Positions 8,252 to 16,211 of a stretch of DNA of 42,341 bases are shown piece after piece (within the stretch, counting starts at the first letter, position 1; every line of letters begins with the position of its first letter). This DNA is from an uncultured Porphyromonadaceae bacterium (GTDB lineage: Bacteria; Bacteroidota; Bacteroidia; Bacteroidales; Muribaculaceae). The notes beneath the pieces are model-generated. The model was given only the letters and a program-made list of their open reading frames with translations, was not told the DNA's origin and ran no database searches. Position numbers and translations under genes: made by a program. The stretch lies in the NCBI GenBank assembly GCA_947174335.1, contig CAMWIM010000013.1, positions 1 to 42,341 on the forward strand. Direction: 5' to 3'.

Positions 8252-10429
8252 TCAATTACCCATCTCAGACAGGAACTTTATTCTCATCAATCTTATTTCG
8301 TCCTCAGTACAATCTGACCCAAACTCGACAATCGCATCGTTCAAATCATCTTTTTCACTTTCACGAAAATAATCAAAAATATCGTTCTGGAGATCTTCAT
8401 CAATGACTTCATCAATAAAGTAATCGATATTGATTTTAGTTCCTGAATAAACTATCGACTCGATATGGTCAAGCAGTTCCGGAAACTCAAGCCCTTTGGA
8501 ATCGGCAAGTTCGTCAAGTGCAATTCGACGGTCAATCGCCTGAATAATAGCATTTTTCATGTTGCTTTTACTTGCAACACTCTTAAATTTCAAATCTTCG
8601 GGACGATCAATTTCATTTTCTTCGACATAGGTCTTTATAACATCAATAAATTCCTGTCCATAACGTTTTGCCTTACCCATTCCGACTCCCGGAATCAAAG
8701 CAAGCTCATCCATTGTAATAGGATAAGTAGTTGCCATTGCCTCAAGCGACGGGTCTTGGAAAATTACATACGACGGAAGTCCCTGGTGTTTGGCAACCTT
8801 TTTTCTCATATCTTTCAGGATAGAATACAATTCAGGGTCAACCGCACCGGAAGCACCGCCTTTGGGGACGACAGGCTCTTCATCGTTGAATTCATTATCT
8901 TCAACAATTTTAAACGAAGTCGGCTTTTTCAAGAAAGCTTTTGCCTTGTCGGTCAGTTTCAGTAATCCGTAATTTTCTATATCTCTATTAATATATCCGG
9001 CTATGATAGCCTGACGGATTACCGCATTAAGATATTTTTCATCAGACCCTTGAGCCGAGCCAAACACTTCAAGCTCATCATGTCGATATGACTTGATGTC
9101 GGCAGTTCCTTTGCCCAACATCACGTTAACAATATAATCTGCTTTAAATTTCTCTTTAAGCGCGTCTATCGTTTCAATAACCGCGCATAAATCGTCTTTT
9201 GCTTCCACTTGTTTCTTAGGATTTAAACAATTGTCACAATTTCCACAGTTATCTTCATTATATTCTTCGCCAAAATAGTGCAATAACGAACGTCGACGGC
9301 AAACAGACGACTCGGCATAGCCAGCAGTCTCAGCCAACAATTGACGTCCGATTTCTTGTTCTGACAGAGGTTTCTGCATCATGAATTTTTCCATGCGCTG
9401 AAGGTCTTTGGCAACATAGAATGTAATACAGTTGCCTTCCCCACCGTCACGCCCCGCCCTACCGGTTTCCTGATAGTAGCCTTCCAGCGATTTTGGCATA
9501 TCATAGTGAATAACATACCTTACATCCGGTTTGTCAATACCCATACCAAAAGCTATTGTAGCAACAATCACGTCAATCTTCTCAAGCAGGAAGGAATCTT
9601 GATTTTCACTACGGGTTTGAGCATCCATTCCGGCATGGTAGGGCAATGCTTTTATGCCATTTACATTCAAAAGTTCAGCAAGTTCCTCAACCTTTTTACG
9701 ACTCAGGCAGTAAATAATACCAGATTTCCCTTCCTGAGCCTTGATATACCTTATTATATCTTTATCAATATTTGCTGTTTTGGGTCTTACTTCATAGTAG
9801 AGGTTGGGGCGATTAAATGACGACTTGAATACACTGGCTGCATTCATTCCAAGATTTTTTTGGATATCGTGCTGAACCTTTGGAGTAGCAGTCGCTGTCA
9901 GCGCAATTACAGGGCGTGGCTCTATCTCGTTGATTATCGGTCTGATGCGACGATATTCCGGACGGAAGTCGTGACCCCATTCCGAAATACAATGAGCCTC
10001 ATCTACCGCATAAAACGAAATTTTCACCTGCTTTAAAAATTCGATATTGTCTTCTTTTGTAAGTGATTCAGGCGCAACATAAAGTAACTTTGTCCTACCC
10101 GCCATTACATCGGCTTTTACAGCATCAATCGCTGTCTTGGTAAGTGACGAGTTTAAAAAGTGGGCAATATTATCAACCTCGCTGTAATTACGCATCGCAT
10201 CAACCTGATTTTTCATCAGGGCAATTAACGGAGATATTACAATCGCTGTTCCATCCATCAAAAGAGCCGGCAACTGATAGCATAGCGATTTTCCGCCGCC
10301 TGTAGGCATCAGCACAAACGTGTCATGTCCGTCAAGCAACGATTGAATTATCGCTTCTTGATTTCCTTTGAATTTTTCAAAACCGAAATACCTTTTAAGT
10401 TGCTCGATTAATTGTTCTTTTGTAACCAT
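8252..10429 (-). CDS. recQ: ATP-dependent DNA helicase RecQ
   Basis: A 3'-5' DNA helicase of recombinational repair. The 725 residues are longer than the roughly 610 of E. coli RecQ. Order of elements: motif 0 FKGNQ, Walker A PTGGGKS (42-48), DEAH box DEAHCISEWGHDFRPEY (143 onward), motif V/VI region MGIDKPDVRYVIH and YYQETGRAGRDG, then the zinc-binding RQC region (CRRRSLLHYFGE...CGNCDNC), and an HRDC-like domain around SYVIFQDPSLEAMATTYP...LALIPGVGMGK. The extra C-terminal 130 or so residues are acidic and helical. ATG start; clpX stops 40 nt upstream. Confidence 0.97.
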   Translation of the reverse strand: MVTKEQLIEQLKRYFGFEKFKGNQEAIIQSLLDGHDTFVLMPTGGGKSLCYQLPALLMDGTAIVISPLIALMKNQVDAMRNYSEVDNIAHFLNSSLTKTAIDAVKADVMAGRTKLLYVAPESLTKEDNIEFLKQVKISFYAVDEAHCISEWGHDFRPEYRRIRPIINEIEPRPVIALTATATPKVQHDIQKNLGMNAASVFKSSFNRPNLYYEVRPKTANIDKDIIRYIKAQEGKSGIIYCLSRKKVEELAELLNVNGIKALPYHAGMDAQTRSENQDSFLLEKIDVIVATIAFGMGIDKPDVRYVIHYDMPKSLEGYYQETGRAGRDGGEGNCITFYVAKDLQRMEKFMMQKPLSEQEIGRQLLAETAGYAESSVCRRRSLLHYFGEEYNEDNCGNCDNCLNPKKQVEAKDDLCAVIETIDALKEKFKADYIVNVMLGKGTADIKSYRHDELEVFGSAQGSDEKYLNAVIRQAIIAGYINRDIENYGLLKLTDKAKAFLKKPTSFKIVEDNEFNDEEPVVPKGGASGAVDPELYSILKDMRKKVAKHQGLPSYVIFQDPSLEAMATTYPITMDELALIPGVGMGKAKRYGQEFIDVIKTYVEENEIDRPEDLKFKSVASKSNMKNAIIQAIDRRIALDELADSKGLEFPELLDHIESIVYSGTKINIDYFIDEVIDEDLQNDIFDYFRESEKDDLNDAIVEFGSDCTEDEIRLMRIKFLSEMGN

Positions 10430-10469
10430 GGGTAGTAAGCAGTGATTATTAGGAGAGTTTTCTTACTTG

Positions 10470-11729
10470 CTATTTTGAGGCTGTTGCTGTTGTCTCAAAA
10501 TTTGCCTGTTTTAATTTATCGAGTGCAAATTTTGCATCAACAACAAATTTTGTTGTCTTTTTTGACGGCAATTCAAACATCGGATCAATCATGATTGTCT
10601 CAACTATCGACCTCAAGCCACGAGCTCCGAGTTTATATTCTATAGCCTTGTCAACAATCAAATCGAGTGCATCGTCGGTAAAATCAAGATCAACGCCATC
10701 CATTTTAAACAGTTTTTTATACTGACGGATAATCGCATTTTTAGGTTCAGTCAATACATTGCGCAATGCATTCCGATCAAGCGGTTCAAGACTTGTCAAA
10801 ATCGGGAGACGGCCGATTATTTCAGGAATCAAACCAAATGACTTCAAGTCCTGGGGTGCGACATGTTGCAAAAAGTTAACCTTATCTTTGTTCTTGCGTT
10901 CGATTTCGTTTGAGAAACCTACGACATGAGAGTTCAGACGTTGAGCAATCTTGCGCTCTATACCATCAAACGCACCTCCACATATAAATAATATGTTCTT
11001 GGTGTCAACCGGAATCATTTTTGCTTCGGGATGCTTGCGACCACCCTGAGGAGGAACATTAACAATCGAGCCCTCAAGCAACTTAAGCAATCCTTGCTGA
11101 ACACCTTCGCCGCTTACATCGCGGGTTATAGAGGGATTATCGCCTTTACGGGCAATCTTGTCTATCTCATCAATAAACACAATACCTCGTTCAGCAGCTT
11201 CGACATCATAGTCAGCAGCCTGAAGCAGTCGGGTCAGCAACGACTCGATATCTTCACCGACATAACCTGCCTGAGTCAACACAGTTGCATCAACTATAGT
11301 GAAAGGCACATCAAGAAGTCGTGCAATTGTCTTAGCCAACAACGTCTTACCCGTTCCGGTAGGACCAACGAGAACGATATTGCTTTTTTCAATATCAACA
11401 TCGTCGTCAGTTGGCTGAGACAAACGTTTATAGTGATTATATACCGCAACCGACAAGTATTTTTTTGCAGTATCCTGTCCAATTACATATTGGTCGAGGA
11501 ATTTTTGAATCTCTTTAGGTTTGGGTATTTTTTCGCCAACAGGAGTTTTAGCCTTGTTGCGATCAGACATCTTTTTCTTCTGCTCGTCAATTATCTCGTG
11601 GATCGACTCGATACATTCGTTACAGATCATTGTCGACGGATTGAACGGCGACGGCACCATAAACGAAACCATTGAGGAATCGCGACCGCAAAAACTACAT
11701 TGAGGCTCGTTAATATTCTTTTTTGCCAT
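10470..11729 (-). CDS. clpX: ATP-dependent Clp protease ATP-binding subunit ClpX
   Basis: AAA+ unfoldase that feeds substrates to ClpP. 419 residues. N-terminal zinc-binding domain with C11-x2-C14 and C36-x2-C39; the intervening loop ([18 protein letters not shown]) differs from the enterobacterial one. Walker A GPTGTGKT is at 122-129, Walker B is [11 protein letters not shown], and the arginine-finger/sensor region and a C-terminal domain with GARGLRSI (sensor 2) are all present. The [27 protein letters not shown] segment carries pore-2 and core ClpX hallmarks. The start is 8 nt after the clpP stop, so the two are translated from one message. Confidence 0.98.
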   Translation of the reverse strand: MAKKNINEPQCSFCGRDSSMVSFMVPSPFNPSTMICNECIESIHEIIDEQKKKMSDRNKAKTPVGEKIPKPKEIQKFLDQYVIGQDTAKKYLSVAVYNHYKRLSQPTDDDVDIEKSNIVLVGPTGTGKTLLAKTIARLLDVPFTIVDATVLTQAGYVGEDIESLLTRLLQAADYDVEAAERGIVFIDEIDKIARKGDNPSITRDVSGEGVQQGLLKLLEGSIVNVPPQGGRKHPEAKMIPVDTKNILFICGGAFDGIERKIAQRLNSHVVGFSNEIERKNKDKVNFLQHVAPQDLKSFGLIPEIIGRLPILTSLEPLDRNALRNVLTEPKNAIIRQYKKLFKMDGVDLDFTDDALDLIVDKAIEYKLGARGLRSIVETIMIDPMFELPSKKTTKFVVDAKFALDKLKQANFETTATASK

Positions 11730-11737
11730 AACAGATA

Positions 11738-12439
11738 TTAGTGACGAGCCTTAACAAGAACATCATCAATCATGCCATATTCTTTGGCTTCTTGAGCAGT
11801 CATCCAGTAATCACGGTCAGAATCGCGCTCTACTTTTTCAAAAGGCTGACCTGAATGTGAGGCAATGATTTCATAAAGTTCTTTTTTTAACATCTGAATC
11901 TGTTTGGCTGTGATTTCAATATCGCTTGCCTGACCCTGAGCACCACCCATCGGCTGATGAATCATTACACGAGAGTGATTGAGTGCAAAGCGTTTACCTT
12001 TTTCTCCGGCGACGAGCAACACAGCTGCCATTGATGCAGCCATACCGGTACAAATCGTAGCGACATCGCTCGAAATGTACTGCATTGTATCATAAATTCC
12101 AAGTCCGGCATAAACCGAACCGCCGGGAGAGTTGATATAGATTGAAACATCTTTACCGGGATCAGCCGAGTCAAGATAGAGAAGTTGAGCTTGAATTACG
12201 TTAGCAGTATATTCGTTTACATCAGTACCCAAGAAAATAATGCGATCCATCATCAAACGTGAGAAAACGTCCATCTGAGCTACATTGAGCTGACGCTCCT
12301 CAATAATTGTCGGGTTGATATAACTTGATACAATATTCGATGCCGCAGCTCTTGAATTAAGTTCGGCTGAAGCTTGATCAAAAGCCAAGCCGTTCATTCC
12401 AAGATGTTTTACAGCGAAATTTCTAAAATCTTTATTCAT
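11738..12439 (-). CDS. clpP: ATP-dependent Clp protease proteolytic subunit
   Basis: Serine protease barrel partnered with ClpX. 233 residues, about 25 longer at the N-terminus than E. coli ClpP. The triad is intact by position: Ser136 (GMAASMAA), His161 (MIHQPMGG) and Asp210 (DRDYWM). The 25- and 49-residue spacings equal those of E. coli S111/H136/D185. The segment [17 protein letters not shown] is the oxyanion strand. The sequence around the serine, MAASMAA, differs from the usual xAASMGA. The N-terminal extension (first 40 or so residues, including [16 protein letters not shown]) may be a propeptide or axial-gate segment. First gene of the minus-strand operon behind a clear promoter. Confidence 0.97.
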   Translation of the reverse strand: MNKDFRNFAVKHLGMNGLAFDQASAELNSRAAASNIVSSYINPTIIEERQLNVAQMDVFSRLMMDRIIFLGTDVNEYTANVIQAQLLYLDSADPGKDVSIYINSPGGSVYAGLGIYDTMQYISSDVATICTGMAASMAAVLLVAGEKGKRFALNHSRVMIHQPMGGAQGQASDIEITAKQIQMLKKELYEIIASHSGQPFEKVERDSDRDYWMTAQEAKEYGMIDDVLVKARH

Positions 12440-12483
12440 AGTGTTTCTAAAAAAATCTTTAATACCTATTTTCTATTTATGTT

Positions 12484-12514
12484 CAAAATTACAATATTTT
12501 TTTTTAGAGTGCAA
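12484..12514 (-). promoter_or_regulatory. Promoter of the clpP-clpX-recQ-glnS-TPR string
   Basis: On the minus strand: TTGC beginning at 12514, a 20-nt spacer, and TAATTTTG at 12491-12484 (TAnnTTTG). The clpP ATG is about 45 nt downstream. No internal promoter of this quality was noticed before recQ or glnS, where gaps are only 40-45 nt. Confidence 0.75.
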
Positions 12515-12596
12515 CTTTTTTTGGGGCTTTTTGCTAAAATAATTCTCTAAGTCATCTAAATTATCATTATTTCTGGCACTAAAACCTTTTATATTA

Positions 12597-12604
12597 TATA
12601 TTTG
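12597..12604 (+). promoter_or_regulatory. Possible -7 element for the DUF308 gene
   Basis: TATATTTG matches TAnnTTTG, 50 nt before the ATG at 12655. A good -33 TTG is not present at the expected distance (CTGG is found instead), so this is a weak call. The surrounding region is strongly AT-rich. Confidence 0.4.
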
Positions 12605-12654
12605 TTATAATATCAAAACAAATATTATTTATAATCACTTCAAGTATTTAAATT

Positions 12655-13212
12655 ATGAAAGCATTAAACATTAACTTCATGGGACAATCCAAATATTGGT
12701 GGGTTATGCTCCTTGTTGGTATCCTTCTCGTTTTAGGCGGTTTTGCCTATTGGTTCTGGCCGGCAGCAGGTTATGCTGTAGCCTCTCAACTTTTTGGCTG
12801 GCTCTTGATTTTAGCAGGAGTCGTTCAACTTTGTGTTTCAGCAGGTGAAAATCGTCCTCAAGGCTGGGGATGGTGGATTGTAGGCGGTGTAATCGATATT
12901 TTTATCGGATTTATGCTTGTGCGCAGCGTCATTCTTTCTGAGGCTGTCTTCCCCTACTTCCTATCAATCATCTTTATATTCTGGGGAATTTCAGCAATCA
13001 CATCATCGGTAGCTGTTCGCGGCTATCGCTACTGGTGGTTGCATCTTATCAATGGTGTTCTGCTCCTTATCATCGGATTCTTCTTCCTTGAAGCCGGATA
13101 TGTACAGAACATGATTATGGTAAGCTTCCTCACTGCAGTTTCATTTATCTATTGGGGCTTTAGCATTGCTATGACCGCCTACGATATGAAACCGGTAAAA
13201 GAAATTGAATAA
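12655..13212 (+). CDS. DUF308/HdeD-family small membrane protein
   Basis: An integral membrane protein of 185 residues with about six hydrophobic helices, each rich in Trp/Gly, such as WWVMLLVGILLVLGGFAYWF, LFGWLLILAGVVQLCVSA, WWIVGGVIDIFIGFMLV, and WWLHLINGVLLLIIGFFFLE. The repeated pattern (three pairs of helices beginning W-W and containing LxGxxxLxxG) is the signature of DUF308/HdeD proteins, for which acid-stress protection is known only in enteric HdeD. It is monocistronic: its own upstream region and a following terminator isolate it. The role here is not determined. Confidence 0.85.
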   Translation: MKALNINFMGQSKYWWVMLLVGILLVLGGFAYWFWPAAGYAVASQLFGWLLILAGVVQLCVSAGENRPQGWGWWIVGGVIDIFIGFMLVRSVILSEAVFPYFLSIIFIFWGISAITSSVAVRGYRYWWLHLINGVLLLIIGFFFLEAGYVQNMIMVSFLTAVSFIYWGFSIAMTAYDMKPVKEIE

Positions 13213-13230
13213 TAATTCTGTCTAAAAGAT

Positions 13231-13299
13231 AAATACAATGGTCACGAACTCTGTCTATCAACTGATTGATTGCGTTCGCGACCTTGTTTGTATTTTTTA
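13231..13299 (+). terminator. Long imperfect stem terminator after the DUF308 gene
   Basis: AAATACAA-TGGTC-CGAAC in 13231-13249 is complementary to GTTCG-GACC-TTGTATTT in 13274-13296, with a 3-4 nt bulge. It is followed by a TTTTT run. This is a stem of roughly 17 pairs with a large loop. Confidence 0.7.
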
Positions 13300-13321
13300 A
13301 CCTCAGTCAGCGTCATTAAAG

Positions 13322-13352
13322 TTGTAGATTCTCATTTAATATTTTATCTTTG
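13322..13352 (+). promoter_or_regulatory. Promoter for the Trp-rich protein/FadL-like pair
   Basis: TTG at 13322-13324, a 20-nt spacer, and TATCTTTG at 13345-13352. The next ATG is at 13469, giving a 5' UTR of roughly 110 nt. That is long compared with the other promoters in this window and could hold regulatory structure, though no obvious hairpin was seen. Confidence 0.75.
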
Positions 13353-13468
13353 CAAAATCAACATCTTAAATTCTAACGTTTAATTTATTTTGATTAAACT
13401 TTTAAATGTTTTTCAGGTCTAATATTAAAATGACATCTATTTAATTAACTTTTAAACCCACTTGACAA

Positions 13469-14455
13469 ATGCTTAAACTTAAACACGCTCTTTCTTTTGC
13501 TTTTGTTGTCGGGTTGACATGCTCGACCGCCATGGCTCAAGACTACTATGACGACGACATTTATTACAACCCCGCCAAAGTAAAGACGGAAAAGGTTGAA
13601 CAAAAAAAGACAACCAAATCTACAAAAAAATACAATTCTAACGTTGCGATTTACCAACCCAGTGACTCTTTTGTATTCAACTCGGGTAGCACCCGCAACA
13701 TCGACGAGTATAACCGCCGAAATCAAACCGCTGCCGGTCAACATTCTTCAAACGATCAGGTCGAAGATTTTGCATATACCCGTCAGATTGAACGTTTTTA
13801 CAATCCCGAAGTCATTTCAAATAGTAAAGACGCTGACCTTCAGGAATATTACTACTATTCTCAAACCGAGAAACCTCAGACTACCGTAAATATTTACCTC
13901 GAACCTAACTACCGTTGGTGGTCACCTTCGTGGTATTATGGATGGAACAATCCCTGGTCGTGGAACTGGGGATGGGGATATGATCCGTGGCTCGATCCTT
14001 GGTATGCCGGCCCTTCCTGGTCATGGAACTGGGGTTGGGGACCATCCTGGAGCTGGAACTGGGGATGGGGACCTTCTTGGAATTGGGGATGGGGACCCGC
14101 ATGGTACCCTTCTTACAGACCTTCGTGGGGATGGGCTCACACTCCTGTCTATCGACCGAGTGTCGGTGCTATGGGAACTCATCGTCCGGCAATGTCAACC
14201 CGATACTCATCTTCTACCCGCAGACCGTCTCAAACTGTTTCAGGGACTACAAACCGTCGCCCGACAAACAGCAGCACATCACTTAGCGGTCAACGCCCGG
14301 GCGCAAATCGCAATCAGTCAACAACCAACTACAATACAAACAACTCAAGTTGGTCAAGCGGTCAGCGCGGCGGTTCATACAATTCCGGTTCATCCGGCAG
14401 TTACCGCTCATCGGGAAGTGGTGGAGGTCATTCAACAAGCGGTCGCCGTCGCTAA
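13469..14455 (+). CDS. Secreted Trp/Gly-rich repeat protein of unknown function
   Basis: A 328-residue exported protein with signal peptide MLKLKHALSFAFVVGLTCSTAMAQ (cleavage after AMA). An acidic Tyr/Asp/Lys region follows (to about residue 145). A low-complexity block then runs over about residues 148-222, built from repeats such as SWNWGWGPSW, with over twenty Trp, and the tail is rich in Ser/Arg/Thr/Gly/Asn (RRPSQTVSG, SSGSYRSSGSGGG) ending in RRR. No enzyme motif was found. It shares a promoter with the FadL-like barrel gene 42 nt downstream, so an envelope or surface role with that barrel is plausible. Aromatic repeats might bind carbohydrate, lipid or peptidoglycan, but this is conjecture. 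Confidence 0.85.
   Translation: MLKLKHALSFAFVVGLTCSTAMAQDYYDDDIYYNPAKVKTEKVEQKKTTKSTKKYNSNVAIYQPSDSFVFNSGSTRNIDEYNRRNQTAAGQHSSNDQVEDFAYTRQIERFYNPEVISNSKDADLQEYYYYSQTEKPQTTVNIYLEPNYRWWSPSWYYGWNNPWSWNWGWGYDPWLDPWYAGPSWSWNWGWGPSWSWNWGWGPSWNWGWGPAWYPSYRPSWGWAHTPVYRPSVGAMGTHRPAMSTRYSSSTRRPSQTVSGTTNRRPTNSSTSLSGQRPGANRNQSTTNYNTNNSSWSSGQRGGSYNSGSSGSYRSSGSGGGHSTSGRRR
13925..14130 (+). repeat. In-frame tandem repeats encoding the Trp-Gly block, rich in G-tracts
   Basis: Coding repeats of roughly 36-48 nt with cores such as GGAACTGGGGATGGGGA recur about four times (near 13961, 14026, 14056 and 14086). They place pairs of GGGG tracts on the coding strand at short spacing. The copies are nearly identical at the DNA level, which suggests recent expansion or gene-conversion-like homogenisation. 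Confidence 0.8.
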
Positions 14456-14497
14456 ACAAACTGTTACTATAGTTTTAACACATTGACATTATCAAAT

Positions 14498-16096
14498 ATG
14501 AAAAAAATACTCGTTTCAGCAATACTTGCAGGTGGAGCTATATCAATGGCTTCTGCACAGAGTGCTGTCGATGCCTATACACTTAATCCGACCGATCTAC
14601 GCGGTACAGCTCGCTATATGTCTATGGCAGGAGCATTTACAGCCCTTGGCGGTGACCTTTCGACACTTACTCAAAACCCTGCCGGAATCGGTGTTTACCG
14701 TAAAAGTGAAGTCGGTATAACAGTCGATTTCAACATGACCCACTCAAACGTGTCAACCAATGTCGCCGACTTCAAAGACAACAATACACACGTCTATTGT
14801 AACAACTTCGGTTATATCGGTTCGATTAACCTCGGCAACAACTCAACCCTCCGTTCCTTTAACTGGGGAGCAAGTTTCAATCGAGTTGCTACGTTTGACC
14901 GCACATTCCATATTGGAGAAGGTAGTGGTGCTAACTATGTCGGTCCGTCAATCAACACATCGCTCTCAAACTATATCGCCTCTTTCACAACTGCCGCACC
15001 CGGTGTTTTGAACGCATATCAAGACAATTACAACCCCTACATCGACAGCGATGCCGACTGGCTCAGTATTCTTGCCTACAATAGCTATATAATAAACCCC
15101 TCTAACAATGACGGTTACAATGGCTTATGGCGAGACGGTCAATCAACCGGCGATATGGGCGCATGGGTACGTGAGCGCGGTCACATTGACGAATATAACA
15201 TTGACTTTGGCGGTAACGTCCTCGATGTTGTATATTGGGGTCTCGGATTCGGTGTCACCGACCTTACCTACACTCAGGAGTCAGACTATGACGAAAAGGT
15301 CTACAATGGTCGCGTTCCAAACTCAAATGCAACCTCTACCGTAGTTGGTGACTCTTATTTTAACCTAATGAACAACAAACGTGTTACTGGAACAGGTTAC
15401 AACTTTAAAGTAGGTGTTATTGTCAAACCTATCAATGAAGTACGTATCGGCGTTGCCATACATACTCCGACCTATTATAGCCTGTCTCAAAGTTTTGACG
15501 CATCAACCAACTTTGACTACTCAACCGGATATGACAACATGTATGAAGATACAAAACCCGGTTATTTTGACTGGCGTCTCCGCTCTCCATGGCGTATGAT
15601 GTTCGGTGTAGCCGGTGTTATCGGTGGACGTGGCATCATCAGTGTTGATTATGAACATGATGCCTACGATGCAATGCACATTTCAGACCGTGGTATAAGA
15701 TATAACTACGGTCCTGAGAACAAAGACATCAAGGACTATTTCCAAGGCAGCAATACTATACGCATCGGTGCTGAATATCGTTTGACTCCATCATTCAGCG
15801 TTCGTGCCGGATATAGCTATGTGGCTTCATCGGTTAAATCTCAGGCTGAAAACGGTGCTCTTGAAATTTACACTTCAGGAACAAATCCGGCATACGTCTT
15901 TAACAAAGACACCCAGTATATTACCCTCGGTCTGGGATATCGTTTCAAATCTTTCTATGCCGACGCTGCGTATGTTTACAAGAACCGTAAATCAACCTAC
16001 CACGCTTTCACCGATTATCTTGGTGTGAAAGCCCCATCGTTTGATTTTAATGATATCAACAACAACATCGTTCTTTCTGTCGGATTGAAATTCTAA
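14498..16096 (+). CDS. OmpP1/FadL-family outer membrane protein
   Basis: A beta-barrel transporter-like protein, often annotated 'hemin receptor' or FadL in Bacteroidetes. The frame begins at a TTG (14483), but the ATG at 14498 starts the signal peptide MKKILVSAILAGGAISMASA directly and is preferred (532 residues). The family hallmark is the N-terminal NPTDLRGTARYMSMAGAFTALGGDLSTLTQNPAGIGVYR, an N-P-A-G segment that forms the plug/hatch in FadL. The remainder has alternating aromatic/polar beta strands (RFKSFYADAAYVYKNR) and ends in aromatic Phe (LSVGLKF), the outer-membrane signature. The substrate is unknown; long-chain hydrophobic compounds are the family precedent. A terminator follows. 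Confidence 0.88.
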   Translation: MKKILVSAILAGGAISMASAQSAVDAYTLNPTDLRGTARYMSMAGAFTALGGDLSTLTQNPAGIGVYRKSEVGITVDFNMTHSNVSTNVADFKDNNTHVYCNNFGYIGSINLGNNSTLRSFNWGASFNRVATFDRTFHIGEGSGANYVGPSINTSLSNYIASFTTAAPGVLNAYQDNYNPYIDSDADWLSILAYNSYIINPSNNDGYNGLWRDGQSTGDMGAWVRERGHIDEYNIDFGGNVLDVVYWGLGFGVTDLTYTQESDYDEKVYNGRVPNSNATSTVVGDSYFNLMNNKRVTGTGYNFKVGVIVKPINEVRIGVAIHTPTYYSLSQSFDASTNFDYSTGYDNMYEDTKPGYFDWRLRSPWRMMFGVAGVIGGRGIISVDYEHDAYDAMHISDRGIRYNYGPENKDIKDYFQGSNTIRIGAEYRLTPSFSVRAGYSYVASSVKSQAENGALEIYTSGTNPAYVFNKDTQYITLGLGYRFKSFYADAAYVYKNRKSTYHAFTDYLGVKAPSFDFNDINNNIVLSVGLKF

Positions 16097-16120
16097 AATA
16101 GTAAGAAAATAATATATTGG

Positions 16121-16156
16121 AGAGGTATGCACTGCATGGCATACCTTTCTTTTTTG
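16121..16156 (+). terminator. Terminator after the FadL-like gene
   Basis: AGGTATGC (16123-16130) and GCATACCT (16139-16146) form an 8-bp stem with an 8-nt loop, followed by TTCTTTTTT. Confidence 0.88.
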
Positions 16157-16211
16157 TCCCATTTTCGCTCAAAATTGCCTATATTCAAAATAAAATTTGT
16201 AATTTAGCGAC

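Noticed and set aside
11031-11675. A 214-codon plus-strand frame opposite clpX
   Set aside because: Antisense shadow of a firmly identified ClpX; residue composition is not protein-like.
13938-14486. A 182-codon overlapping plus-strand frame rich in Gly/Asp
   Set aside because: Shadow of the Trp/Gly repeats in another frame; low complexity and no separate start context.
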